This document shows positions 1-11,400 of a stretch of DNA of 64,000 bases, in pieces. Source of the stretch: Aquila chrysaetos chrysaetos (Eukaryota; Chordata; Aves; Accipitriformes; Accipitridae); contig NC_044024.1 in assembly GCF_900496995.4 (NCBI RefSeq), positions 496,001-560,000 on the forward strand, written 5' to 3'. Each line of letters starts with the position of its first letter. Position 1 is the stretch's first letter. The translations under genes and the position numbers were made by a program. A model generated the notes under the pieces. It saw nothing but the letters and a program-made list of their open reading frames with translations. It made no database searches and was not told where the DNA came from.

Positions 1-65
1 GAGATACCAGCTAGGACAGGAAAAAGACTGGAAGAAAAATGGATAGGACCTGAGTTCCAGATCAG
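1..65 (+). CDS. Exon of the unidentified left gene (5' cut by window)
   Basis: Frame starting at base 1 is open for 21 codons (EIPARTGKRLEEKW...) and ends ATC AG followed by GTAAGC, a good donor. It leaves two bases (phase 2), completed by the first base of the exon at 1690. Confidence 0.55.
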
Positions 66-3000
66 GTAAGCCTCAAATACACAAATTAATACATTACACA
101 GCGTAATGAGGCATCGCTGACATGAGCAGCGGGTTGCCAGGGAGGCTAATGAACAGACAATTGGGGCAGGCTTTCCAGAGGTCCCGGTGCTGGCCTTGGC
201 ACCGAGGAGGATGGTGTTAAGTCGACTAAAGGCTTTGAAATCCTGCTCCACCTTTCCTCCTGGGAAAAGCCTCCATCCGCGGTATTTCACTCAGCGTCTG
301 TGTTTTTACCCACTGGGATACTCCTGCAATGTGCGGGTCTCCTTTCCTCTGACATCGAATGCCTTGCAGCTTCACGTTACGTGTTTCAGGTTTTCGGGTA
401 CATGCTGGGTGAGTGCAGCATGCATTGGGGAGTGTGGGCAGTCCCCTGTGAGCCTCCTCTCCCCAAACGCTGCTCCTTTCACCCCTGTGCTGTGCCATAA
501 GCAGCATCAGACTGGGTGGATGGTTAGTGCCTCCTCTCGTTACCAGCTTGCTAACATTACAAAATTGATAACGTTACAAAAGCAAGAGAGGGTTTCGTAA
601 TTTTTGCTTTCATATCTGGAAAGGGAGGAACCCCACAGGACTGTGATTTAGATCAGTCCCTCGAGCAAGAAAGTTGAACAGAAGCAGGAAATCAGCATTC
701 CTGAAACCTCTCCTTGTACCAGAGGTACCTCAGCTTCAGAGAGGGCTAACAACCTCTCATCTGTTCTGACAGGTACCAAACAGCTGAAAAAAGCTCCCCT
801 AAAATCCCCTAAATCTGGAGGGAAACCTGGGAGTTTCAAAAATATTTTGAGTCTTCATTTGAACCCAGTGGCAAGGAGAACATTTTCCACCTTGGCCGGG
901 GAGGGGGACCAACCCCTGCAGAAATCCCATAACCTGAAGACTAATGGCAGGGACGCAGCGTGCTGCTCCTGCCACACGCCAGCCGTGGTGGCTGTGACCC
1001 CCGCTGCCGGTGTGACAGCTTGGGAGGCTTTACAAGCTGTGCTTGCTAATAATAGGTATTTTTTCTCTTTTTTTGTGAGAACCTAATCTTCTGGTTTAAT
1101 AAAGTTGCAAGTTGTTTCCTTAAGCTGAGTTGAGCAGGAATTTTGCAGAAGCTGGCAAATGTTTGGTATTTCCCTGGAGATAAACCCAGAGGGAGTGTGT
1201 GCAGGTGAATGTCCAGGGTGTCCAGCTGGGTGGCAGCACCCAGAGCTGGGTTCACTCCCTGCGGATGCACACCCATCACCACACATCAGGATCTCTCTGT
1301 GGGAGGAGGCTCCAGCGACTGCCGGCAGAGTGATGCTGGGGGTTAGAGACCAGAGACCCGTGAACCAGCAAGAGGTGGTACACCTTAATGTATTTCCTTT
1401 CCGTTTTTGCCGACTCCTGTGCTTGTTCCCCAATCCCAGCCCCAGAAGATTTAATTTTAAAATCCAGAGCAGCAACAGTGCAATATCAGCCAGAAGCGGA
1501 CGGTAGAGGAGCCTCGTGCCGAGCTCCGGCTGGGTCCTCGGGGAGGAGAAGAGGAAGGGACTGGCCAGTGCCTAACTTCATTCCCAGTTTAAGCTCTCAT
1601 TTCTTATGGATCCCTGATCTTTTAAGAAACCACCTACAATAGGAACTGCCTTTTAAAAATTTGTATTTATGCTTTTTTTTTTTTCATAGAAAACAGAATA
1701 CTAATATAATGAAGAGGAAAAAATCTGCCCCAACTTTACCCAACAGTGAAATGCATATTGATGGGCCTAAACTTTTCACTGTGCAGCTATTGCCGTTTGA
1801 GTAAGTTGTACAAAACATTGCAGATAAATGAGCCAAAGCTTGCACATGTAATATGTGTTGCGCAGTAATGGAAGCTAGGAGCAGCCTTCATCCACAGAGG
1901 ATGCTGGCAGGCTGTATTCTACAGCCATACGCTAGCTGGGTGGTTTGTGTGTTTATTTCTTGCCTGGATTGTTTAGGATTCTGTACCAGTAAGGAAAGAA
2001 ATGGAAAATTACTACCTTGTCCGCAACTGTTACAGAAATCTGACTCCAAGTGGCTCTGGAAATCTTTCTGTATTGCTTGATCCCAGGTCCAGAGATCACT
2101 CCTCAGTGCTCTTATTTAGCTCCTCAAACCTGAGATTTGAGGCTCCAATTTTCTCAAGTGCTGCATTTTGATAAGACGCCCAAGCCCCTTAACTGTTTGT
2201 TTGCTTAAAGGTGTAGAGGTGCAAGTGTGGTGCTGCATAACTACATGTCTAAACTGCGGTATTTTTCCAGCACCTGAAGGCCAGCCCTTCAGGAAAGTCC
2301 CAGCACTGCTCGGCAAGCCTGAGGCTTTGCACAACATTGAAAAAATGCCCCTCTTCATTTCAGATCAGTTAAGTCATTCCTCTTTTGCTGCAGTGTTTCC
2401 CCTGAAGAATTTCTCTGAGCCTACAGCCCTGCTGTGGTTGTCCATGTGTCCTATGCAGGCAGACTGATGCCATCCTGGGACAGGCAAAGCAGGCAGGCGA
2501 TGGCTCTCTGCCAAGTTTGCCCATTCCTGGGGCTGATTGGGCTGCCCCATGCCCATGGTCCTGCAGCAGCTGCTCAGTTTCTTCAGGAGACTTTGTGGAG
2601 AAACCCAGCTGAAATCTTCCTGGGCACCCAAACTGGCTGTATGTAGTGGGTCCTCCTTATCCACGTTGCCTCCTTCAAGCCAGGAGATCTTTTCTCTAAA
2701 ATGAAGGTCTCTGGACTTTTCCTCCAGTCAATCGCATTTCTCCACGTGTGTATTAATACTATTTTTCAGGCTGCTTGGCAGGGAAGTTGGATGTAAAATA
2801 ACCAGGGTTGCCCCTGGAGCCCATTTTAGAAAGGATGGCACATTTGCCATTTTTCGTTCCCGTGGTGGTAAGGCAGGTTTAACTTATAAATTAAAAAGCA
2901 GAAAATTACTGATTATCATATCTGAGCTCTTTAGACCTCCTGGGGAAGTGCCATTTGGAGTACGCTCTTCAGATTTCATTCTTACAATTTCATAATCTCT

Positions 3001-6000
3001 TTTAACTGAATTAGCTGAAAATTAAATATGAAGTGCTTCAGAGCAAGCAACTGTCAAAACCCCCTCCTTTCCTGATTGTTTTTCTTCTGCTGCCATGTTT
3101 GCAAATACAGGGTGATGTACGGTGCAAACCCGTCCTGTCACCTGCTGAATCTCAGCTTTGCAAAGGCTTTTGCCCCGTCCTCCCTGCGAGCATGCCGCTG
3201 ACACGCATGGCTTTTTTGCTGTTCAGAAACCCGCCAGAGCCTCAGCACCCTCCCTTCTCTTCTTCTGCCAGTGTCCCAGCCCTGGTGCCCTGGGCTGCAC
3301 GAGCAGAGCGGCACCCATGGTCAGGGCAAGCCTCTGCACATGCCGCACGGGAAAAGGGTCAAGAGAAAATGCTGGCAGACCAAGGGGGGATGCAGGAAGA
3401 TATCCGTCACTGATGCTTAGCCACCTTTTCTCCCCCATCCGGAAGATGGGGCAAATGCACGGAGATCCTTCCCAGCTGACTGGGTGAGCTTTCACCAGAG
3501 CTCCACAGCTCAGAGGTTTTCTGACCTGACACATCTGTTAACAGCTGCCCACAGACACGTTTGCCACCACATTAAGGTCCCCACATCAGGGGCTTGGTGG
3601 GTGACTTGGACCCAGTTAGAGCTTGGAAGGACGCTGCAGTTGCTGTCAGCTTCTCTACGTAACTGTCCTTCGCTGGCTTATGCAACTTGTGGCTTTGTCA
3701 CCTCTCTTCCTTTGGTCAGAGCTGCACAAAGGGATAGAGTTTTGAAGTAAATGTATATTTTACCACTACTTTTTGAGTCTCATCTTCCTTCATTCCTCCC
3801 TTCCTTTGGTATGTGAGTCATCCCAGCAAACCTATCCTGCCTTTAAATTAATCAGGCCTGTAAAGGGAACGGAGATGATGAGCCATTACAGGATGCCATT
3901 ATTTAAAAGCCAGGAAAATGTACAGCAAATGCTAAGCTGCTACCTAAGTTTTCCTCACCTTGTCAAATGCATCCAGATCTCAGGCTTTGCCTCCTTAGCT
4001 TATGATGGGTGAGGTGCAAATGAGAGGTCTCTGTGGTGTGTGCCAGCTCTCTTGCCTCCCGGTCTCAGACACCTTCAAGAGGGTTCAAAGTGACAGCTTT
4101 TCTGTTGCAAAGTCTTGCCTGCAGAGTTTCAGCTCTCTGGCCTCAAATCAGCAATGCACTCGTAGGCAATCTTAGTTTTAAGACTGCGAAAAGTGAACGA
4201 GTTTTGAACTTTTCATCAAAGGCAACGGGGCTCCTTGTGGGCTCAGTAAAGGTGATTTTAAATGTAGTTTTTGCATGGTCTCACCTGAACTTGGGAGTGT
4301 CCCTGTTTACTGTTTCTGTATCTGCACAGGCAGGCTAAAAGTAATATGCACTGGCTCGTGCACCCAAGAGTAAGCCACAGTCAGAGGTGAAGAAATAAAT
4401 GTGTGCAGTAAGAGTCGTATGTACATCACACACAAAAAATGACTTATCCTTTCCACTTATCGTCAAGTCACTTTTTTTAGCAATGAGTTTTCTGTTAAGG
4501 TAAACAAGGTTGGTTGGTTGGTTGGTTTGTTTTTCCATCCTGTACTCCTACATGGAGGGTGAAGAAGAACTAAAGAAGAACATCATAAGAAGAAAACATA
4601 CACTAAGGGGTGTTAAAGGCTTGGAGGCTTCTGGAGCCAGGATTCTATCACAGCAAAGGAAGATGCATTCTTCAGAGAGTGTTGGAGGGGTTGGTCTTCC
4701 CACACATACGACGTGAAGGACAGAAGGTTGCTGACCCACGCCATGAGCCAGGCTGGAGCACTTGCAGGCACAGGTAGGAACTGGCTGGCTGTCACTGTTA
4801 TCTTGTCGTGGTTTAACCCCAGCCGGCAGCTCAGCCCCACACAGCCGCTCGCTCACTGCCCCCCAGTGGGATGGGGGAGAGAATCGAAAGGGTAAAAGTG
4901 AGAAAACTCATGGGCTGAGATAAAGACAGTTTAATAGGTGAATGAAAAGCTGTGTGCACAAGCAAAGCAGAACAAGGAATTCATTCAACGCTTCCCATGG
5001 GCAGGCAGGTGTTCAGCCGTCTCCGGGAAAGCAGGGCTCCATCACATATAACAGTGACTTGGGAAGACAAATGCCATCACTCCGAACATCACCCCAAACA
5101 TGACCGCCTTCCTTCTCCTTCCCCCAGCTTTACATACTGAGCATGACGTCCTATGGTCTGGAATATCCCTTGGGTCAGTTGGGGTCAGCTATCCCGGCTG
5201 TGTCCCCTCCCAACTTCTTGTGCCCCCCCAGCCTGCTTGGTGGTGGGGTGGGGTGAGGAGCAGAACAGCCCTTGACTCTGTGCAAGCACTTCTCAGCAAT
5301 AACTAACACATCCCTGTGTTATCAACACTGTTTTCAGCACAAATCCAAAACATAGCCCCATACCAGCTACTGTGAAGAAAATTAACTCTATCCCAGCCCA
5401 AACCAGCACATATCTGCTGGTTTTTCATACTTCAATGGAAATCATGTGGCCTGCTGTCAGGGAGGAGCTGAACATGCAGTCAGTGGCATTCTGTATGATT
5501 TCAAGGAGAAAAAAAGGGGAAAAAAAAAAAATCGAGGCTGAAGATCCAGACCCCAGTGGAGTCACTAGACAATACCCATCAGGTCAGGAAGAGGGCAGAT
5601 TTACAATGGCATATTGGTTTTCTTTGTTCTGTCACCCAAGCCTTTCAGCTGAAAAATCAAGGGCTATCAAATCCATTTTAAAGCCTTTCTTTTCCAACCA
5701 CTCTGAAGTTCCATTATTAGTAGCTATTACGTACTTGCCATTTGTATTTTGAATAATCAAGTCTAAATTGTAACTGTCCACAGAAAATCAAATGCAATTG
5801 CTATTGCGTTGTTGTTCTTTTCTTATTTCTCCTATTGAAGCCCATTTTGTAAAACTTACCCCTTCACCCACTTGCTTGTGATGAATATAAGTGCTATTTA
5901 GAATATATGCTAATGGCAGACTTTAATCTGAAATAATGTGTTTGAAAGCACTGTTCCCATTTAGATGGGCAGCTAATGTGAGATCATACTCTGACCCTGG

Positions 6001-8106
6001 GGGAATTGTGCCTGAACATCACTGGACTATTAGTTTGCACTTTCCAGTTCCTGCCACCTGAATTTTAATTTGACTTAGGATAGCAGATGAATTTAAAATT
6101 TGGTTGTAGTTTCTGTTTTAAATGTGAAATGTCAGTTGTTTAGAAATCTGGCATGTTTATCCCAGGTTAGGAAAGTCTCCACACAGCTGCTGCCAAGTAG
6201 CTCTGTCTGCAGTGAGGCTGTAGTCCACCCTTAGTGAGCCAAGCTCAGATAAACCCGTAAGACGAAGGGAAGTGGTCTGGTGCAGAAGATCTTACCCTGC
6301 AGTTCAGAATTGATTAATTCAACCCCTGGCCGTGCCGCCGCCACCTTAGGTAAACCCAGGCTGGCTTTTTAAACATGTGTCTCAGGAGCGAGAAGGGCTG
6401 AGTGACCTACACATTGCCCTGCTGTGCACATTAAACAGTGCATGCAGGTATAAGGCTTGGTAATAAATATTTCAGGGGCTCAGCTATACCTTTTGTGCCT
6501 TAAAATCTGATGGTGATAATAGAGTAGACACCAATATTTGAGGGCAAAAGGAGGAGTTCTTGCAGCTCATAAGTTACAATGCCTCTGGCGCCTGTGTATC
6601 TGCAGTGTTATTAATTCATCTGTCTAGAGGGCATCTAGCCCTCCAGGAAACAAACAGACCTTCTGACATTTAAAAGTAAGATACAAGAAGGAAAGATACT
6701 GAATGTCTTTAATATCTGCAGCCTGCAAAGTCTCCGCAGAGACGGGCAGGTAACCTCAATTTTGCCCAAGAAAAACAGGCAGAAAACTCTAAGCAATTTC
6801 ATTCCACAACACAGCCATTCCTGCTCCTAAAATGTTTCCTGATAAGTAAAAAAGCAAACAAGCGTCAATTAGACACTTGTCAAATGACATGGAAAACAAA
6901 GGACTGGCAGGTCCATCAAGGGGCTCCATGGGACAGGAGGTGGCCGGTGTGGAGCAAAGGCAGGAGTGTGCTGTGTCAGCATCAGTCAAAGCATTAACGT
7001 CATGGGAATATTAAAGCAAAGGAAGACTCATTTCATTGCTGTGAATTCTTTTAAAATAGCTTGATTTCAATCAAATGCTTTGAGCCCTACCTTTGGGAAC
7101 ATGGCTGACAATGATTTTAGTCTCTGCTTGGATTTCAGGCTGCAGACTTTCTGAGATGCTCAGTTCACCAAGGCATTGAGGAACATGCACGAACATTGAC
7201 TGCAGCAGAAGATCAAACCTGCCGCAGCACTGGGACCCACGAGTGATGCTCTGCTGAATCACCTCGACCAGTGACTGAGGCTGTGTGCCATCAGCTGAGC
7301 ACAGAAGGTCAATGCTAGCCACCAGGGCAGCGTACAGAGAGAGCGGGGCAGTGAAGATGAGTGGCTCCTCCTCAGATCCCTTCCTCTTCCCCCTTCACCG
7401 AGCAGAGAGTCACTAACCCTGGGCAAGAGGAAAAGCCAGGAGGAGCAGCGGGCATCCAGCTTCTTGCCTGTCCTCAATCCAGAAACCAAGCAAGCGGTAA
7501 GGCATAAGTGGGCAATAGCAGGACCAGCTGCAAAGGGAAGAGTCTCTGTCCCCAGTCAGGAGGGTTAATAAGGATTATTGTTGTACAAAGGAAGGGTAGA
7601 TGCAGCAGTTGTAATGAATCAAGTCTTAATTCTTCAACCAGTGAGTACTAGAGTGTTTCAAGAGGTTCTAGAGCATACCTGTAATTAAATAATTTGCACC
7701 TGGAGAAAGATAACACACCTGGGATTTTGCTGGAAATTTGATTAGACTAAACTCATAGCTTTCCTCTTTGAACGTACTTGCAGTTATAAAGCCAGTAATA
7801 ATATGTGCCAGGCAAGAAAAATATGAAGATAATGAAATGACTCTTCAGATGCATGGGAATCTCACAGTCGTGATGAGAATGACTTCAGGGGAAAAAAAAA
7901 AAGCAGAAGCCTACCAGATGATCTTGTTGTAATGATAATAAATGTACAGCTTGTCCTTTCTACAGCCCTCAGGCCAGAACCTCCATATAGTAAATGCAAG
8001 ACTTCATTCTGCTTCTGCTGAAAGCAACTGGAGTTTTGCCACAGCCTTGAACTGGAGCAGCTTTGAGACCCTGGGAAGCAATAAGTACAAAATTCTGAGC
8101 AAATAA
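1..8106 (+). CDS. Unidentified protein-coding gene, 3' part (partial; at least 6 exons)
   Basis: I do not recognise this gene. Its exons were found as open segments between good acceptors and donors: 1-65 (cut by the window edge), 1690-1800, 2770-2867, 6722-6749, 7376-7496 and 7966-8106. The splice phases run 2, 2, 1, 2, 0, so the join is open throughout: 564 nt, 187 residues, then TAA at 8104. The segment has a basic stretch (KRKK) in exon 2 and a compact mixed region ending FAIFRSRG in exon 3. A charged, probably disordered stretch follows (GKRKSQEEQR), and the end is Ser/Asn-rich and basic (KYKILSK). No signal peptide, membrane segment or catalytic motif is visible. It ends about 2 kb before the GPR83-like promoter on the same strand. 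Phase agreement across most junctions is the main support; further exons in the 3.9-kb intron remain possible. Confidence 0.6.
1690..1800 (+). CDS. Exon of the unidentified left gene
   Basis: A long T tract and ATAG precede it, and GTAAGTTG follows it, both near-consensus. One base completes an Arg codon; 36 open codons follow, including a basic KRKK patch and HIDGPKLFTVQLLPF, then GA (phase 2). The other two frames contain stops within the first few codons. Confidence 0.65.
2770..2867 (+). CDS. Exon of the unidentified left gene
   Basis: The acceptor is a pyrimidine tract ending TTTTTCAG and the donor is GTAAGG. One base completes Glu; 32 codons follow (LLGREVGCKITRVAPG ... AIFRSRG), leaving one base (phase 1). 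Composition is protein-like, with alternating hydrophobic and basic residues as in a small beta-rich fold; no family recognised. Confidence 0.65.
4799..5415. repeat. 5-bp target-site duplication flanking the solo LTR
   Basis: TATCT at 4799-4803 and at 5411-5415, identical copies directly abutting the LTR ends. Confidence 0.85.
4804..5410. mobile_element. Solo LTR of an endogenous retrovirus
   Basis: A 607-bp element that begins TGTCGTGG and ends CAGCACA, so it has the TG...CA retroviral termini. The same five bases, TATCT, lie immediately on both sides (4799-4803 and 5411-5415). This shows the exact insertion boundaries and that the internal region has been lost by LTR-LTR recombination or was never there. 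The opening (TGTCGTGGTTTAACCCC) is typical of a family abundant in bird genomes. A 5-bp duplication fits ERVL-type or similar integrases. It lies in an intron of the left gene. Transcriptional orientation could not be fixed. Confidence 0.85.
6722..6749 (+). CDS. Possible 28-nt microexon of the unidentified left gene
   Basis: A short segment between TATCTGCAG and GTAACC. It enters in phase 1 and leaves in phase 2, exactly what is needed to join the exon at 2770 to the exon at 7376 without a frameshift, and it encodes ACKVSAETG(R). Its small size means the phase match could be chance, and another exon could fill this role. Confidence 0.35.
7376..7496 (+). CDS. Exon of the unidentified left gene
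   Basis: Acceptor CTCCTCCTCAG and donor GTAAGG. One base plus 40 codons: a Pro/Ser-rich start (SLPLPPSPS), then a charged stretch (LGKRKSQEEQRASSFLPV), ending at a codon boundary (phase 0) that matches the last exon. The opposite strand also has an open frame across part of this region, judged a shadow. Confidence 0.55.
7966..8106 (+). CDS. Last coding exon of the unidentified left gene
   Basis: Acceptor with tract TTGTCCTTTCTACAG. 46 codons and TAA: PSGQNLHIVNARLHS ... FETLGSNKYKILSK. It enters in phase 0 as the upstream donor requires. AATAAA at 8799 gives a 3' UTR of about 0.7 kb. Confidence 0.6.
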   Translation, partial: PSGQNLHIVNARLHSASAESNWSFATALNWSSFETLGSNKYKILSK

Positions 8107-8830
8107 CTGGTTCCCTGGAAACACACACATCAAAGGTGCATATCTTCCCTCCCACAGAAGGAATTCCTATCTCTATCTAGGCTCTCTTTTTCTCCTATTT
8201 ACTAGAAGGATCTTCACTGGTTTCTCAAAAAGCCTCTGGCTGCTGTGGTGCAAGCTGGGGTGCTCAGTCTGCTTCACGGCAAACAGATACCGAAACTGGG
8301 GGGAAAAAAAAATAATCTTTAAATTATCATCCCTGTTTACTTGCCTTGACAGAGGTTGCAAACGTGGCTGGAGACCAGGGTGCGTGCCAGAGGCAGGACA
8401 AGCGATGCCAGCAAGACTCAGCAAGGGGCTGGGAGCACAAGGACTGATGGCTCCAGCCCCACACGTGGCTCCTCGGCTGCCAGCAGCTCTGGCTTTGGGC
8501 AGTGTAGGAGAGGACACGCGTTGAGTTACCTCTTCCCAGCATCACTGCAGCTTCCCAAGATCGGGGAACTGAGCTTGAGGATGCTTCTGGATTATTGTTT
8601 TTTAATTCTTGGTAGTAACAGCTATGGGAGACTAGTCCATCTTCCCAGAGAAGAACTGGGGACACCCACTGCTGACTTTAACAGCACAGAGAAAAGGTGA
8701 ACTTAATGCCAGAGAACAGGACAGATGTTAGGAAGCTTATGTATAACAATTTAAAATGCATTATTGATTGGAATTAGCAATAATTAGATCATTTGGAAAA
8801 TAAAAGTCGTCTTATCATTGTAACAAACAG
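8107..8830 (+). other. Probable 3' UTR of the unidentified left gene
   Basis: Follows the TAA at 8104-8106. The first good poly(A) signal downstream on this strand is AATAAA at 8799-8804. No coding potential is evident. Confidence 0.4.
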
Positions 8831-10180
8831 GACTACTAACAGCTGCTTGTTGAATTGGACTGGACTGTTAAAACCTTAGACTTGCAATTAATCTCAATTA
8901 TTGGCTCCACACATCAGTGTGTGACCTTTTTACCTGTAAACAAAATTCTGAATCTAGCAGAAGGCATGTTCTCTGTGTCCCACGTCTCTCTTGTGCATTC
9001 CCCATCCCGTAGTTGCTCCCCTGCCGATGACACGTGGCCCGGGAGCCAGCCTTCACCTTGGCGTGACGTGGCTGTAGAGGTGCCAGGCAAGAAATGGACA
9101 GTGGGAAAGGAGCCATGGGCAGGATCAGGAGATCACAGAGGCTACTGGAATTGGGCAGAAAACAGAACCTTTTTTTTTTTTTAAATTAGGTGTGAGTGAC
9201 ACACACAGCATATACATGAGAAAGATGATAATATCTAGTTTAAAAATATATTGTCTAAAATCTTTGTCTGAAACCTAAACTGTCTCTTTTTTTTTTTTCT
9301 TCACATTTTGTGTCAGCATCTGTCAAGAGGAGTCCAGACGTGGGAAAAACACTTATCTAAGAACAATCTGTCAGTGCTGAGAATCCACTAAAAGAGCCTC
9401 ATTTCAGAAATCTGGGCTTGGAGAGATTTGTGAGGATTTTTTTTTTTTTTTTCCTTTTTCCTTTCATTACATTGCCAGCGTCTTTGCACACACAGATGCT
9501 CTGTACTAGAAAAGGCAGTGAAGGACCCACTCTCACAGCCCACCCAGCCTGGTTTCAGGCCCGCATCCTGGTGGCTGCTCTTCGGCAATTGCCGCATCCT
9601 CGCTGGGAGGCTGCAGGCACCGCAGCTCTGCCCGTGGACTTGATCCGGAGCCCAGAGAAGTCAACACAAAGATCTCCTCTGAGCTCACTGGGCTTTGAAT
9701 CAGGCTTTTCAACAATCCCCTTTCAGAAAGGTGGCACAGGAACTGACTTTCCATACCAGTTGGTCTGGGACTTAACGCGGGGAGGAGATCAGACTTTCGC
9801 CCTCAGCATCAGCGTGTATGTGTTGTGGCAATCCACATGGAAGAAAAAACCCGAGGTATTATTCTAACTCCCGTTAAAGACTTTTGAGACCAGCCAAATC
9901 TCTTAAAAGAACCTTGTTCCTTTTTCACAAGAACTTACGAACAGCTCGTCTTCAAAAGGAACAGTGGCAATTTGCACTACACCTATCGAGCATCCTATCT
10001 GCTGTTTGTTACGCTTTTAAAGTGTAAGAATAACGTGAAACTTGTATGCCACTCTTTGCCCTGCTGAAACGCCACGGAGGAACACGTGAGTTGCCATTCC
10101 CATCGAGCCCTTCCCTATGCTGGAAACTTCTGTCTGTGCCTGGACCTCTCTTTCAGTGCCTATGAAGTGTACGCGAACCC
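8831..10180. other. Intergenic; nothing identified
   Basis: Between the left gene's poly(A) signal and the GPR83-like CpG island. It contains T tracts (near 9172, 9290 and 9440) and no splice-flanked open frame that I could support. Confidence 0.5.
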
Positions 10181-10620
10181 TCGGCGCGGAAATAAACGCG
10201 GAGAGAATCGCTAGCCCGTGGTGCTGCTTTCCGACCCCGTGCGAACCTGCCTGCAGAGAAACCGTGCTCCCTGCGGCGCGGCTCGGCTCGGGACGGGACG
10301 GGACGGGACGGGAGCCTTGCGGGGCACCGATCCGCGGCAGGGGAGGGGGCCGGCGGACCACCGATCCGCGGGGGGGGGCACCGATCCGCGGCGGAGCTCG
10401 GCGCCGCGCCCGGGGCTTTTTTTTTTATGAATGGAGTAGTGACCCCCGCCCCAAGCCCCGCCCCGCCCCCGGATTGGCGGGGCGGCGGGGGGAGGCGGGG
10501 GGTGGTGGTTTGGTGAGCGGAGCCGGAGGAGCGGCTGCTGCCCCGCGGGACCGGGACCGGGGCCGGGACCGGGACTAGGGGGGATGCAAACGGCCGGACG
10601 GCGGCGGGGTAAGCGATGGG
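10180..10620 (+). promoter_or_regulatory. CpG-island promoter and probable 5' UTR exon of the GPR83-like gene
   Basis: The GC and CpG density rises sharply here against AT-richer flanks. It contains GGGAC repeats (from 10285), several GC boxes (CCCCGCCCC near 10450-10470) and an inverted CCAAT box (GGATTGGCGG near 10471). A good donor follows base 10608 (GCGGCGGG then GTAAGC), giving a natural non-coding first exon for the receptor starting at 14142. The exon has an ATG at 10584 that opens eight codons and runs into the splice site, so it would act as an upstream ORF or alternative start. Confidence 0.6.
10285..10312. repeat. GGGAC simple repeat in the CpG island
   Basis: Several tandem GGGAC units. 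Similar GGGACC units recur at 10548-10576 and in the EDA2R island near 54306. Confidence 0.7.
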
Positions 10621-11224
10621 TTGGGTGGGTTTGGTTTTTTTTTCCTCCTTGGGTTTTTTTGTTGGGAAGCTGTGTGTAACTTGTGCTCGCAACGTACGTG
10701 CTGTTATGTAAAGATTTATCTGCTCCAGGGGGTGAAACGTTGGTTTCTAGTCAGAATTCAGAGCGCCCGGCAGACCGCTGTCGGGAAGAGGACTTTAAAG
10801 TGTGTGTGGGTGGCAGGTGAGCGGTTCTGCATCGGGAAGAAATGACTGCTGAAGCAGCTGGAACGCTCAGCCAGACTGTGTGAAGCAGGTGCTAGAAGCG
10901 CTGCAAAAAGTTGTACTGAGGTAGGCTCTTCCTCTCTGGTCCTTCAGATTATATCGTTATAAGAACGGAAAGGTAGACACTCTTGCTGTATGCAACCGTA
11001 GTATTTCAACTCATTAGGATAACCTGCGTTTACACACACCCTTCCTCAGGAAAACAGGCGAGTCCTCTCTGCCGCCCCTGTGGCGTGGTCCAAGGCAGCA
11101 GCCAGCGCCGAGAGCTTCGACGGTTACTGAAAGTAACGTTTTACTCGGTATAGAAAGATCTGAGGAGAAATTCAGTGTTAGAAAATCAGTTTACAGCTCC
11201 ATCACCTTAAGCTCTTCCATTCTC

Positions 11225-11400
11225 CTTGGGCTCCCCAGGGAAGTGGTCACGGCACCCAGCCTGTCAGAGTTCAGGGAGCGTCTGGACGACGCTTTTAGTC
11301 ATATGGTTTAGTGTGAGGTGGTCCTGCGAGGAGCAGGGTGTTGGGCTCGATGATTCTTATGGGCCCCTTCCAACTCAAGATATTCTATGATTCTATGATT
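11225..11400 (+). mobile_element. CR1 LINE, 3' end fragment
   Basis: The reading from 'gggctccccagggaagtgg' through 'ttgggctcgatgattctta' to the terminal ATTCTATGATTCTATGATT is the standard 3' end of avian CR1. CR1 ends in short tandem repeats rather than poly(A). Severely 5'-truncated, as most genomic CR1 copies are. It lies in the first intron of the GPR83-like gene. Confidence 0.9.

Noticed and set aside
5372..5752. 126-codon rightward frame
   Set aside because: Its start lies inside the solo LTR and it crosses the LTR boundary; no splice sites.
7071..7322. 83-codon leftward frame with protein-like composition
   Set aside because: Good donor on its left but no upstream exon could be chained; it lies between rightward exons of the left gene. 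Kept only as a possibility.
10117..10692. 153- and 179-codon frames in the GPR83-like island
   Set aside because: Same GC effect; Arg/Gly/Pro-rich and overlapping on both strands.
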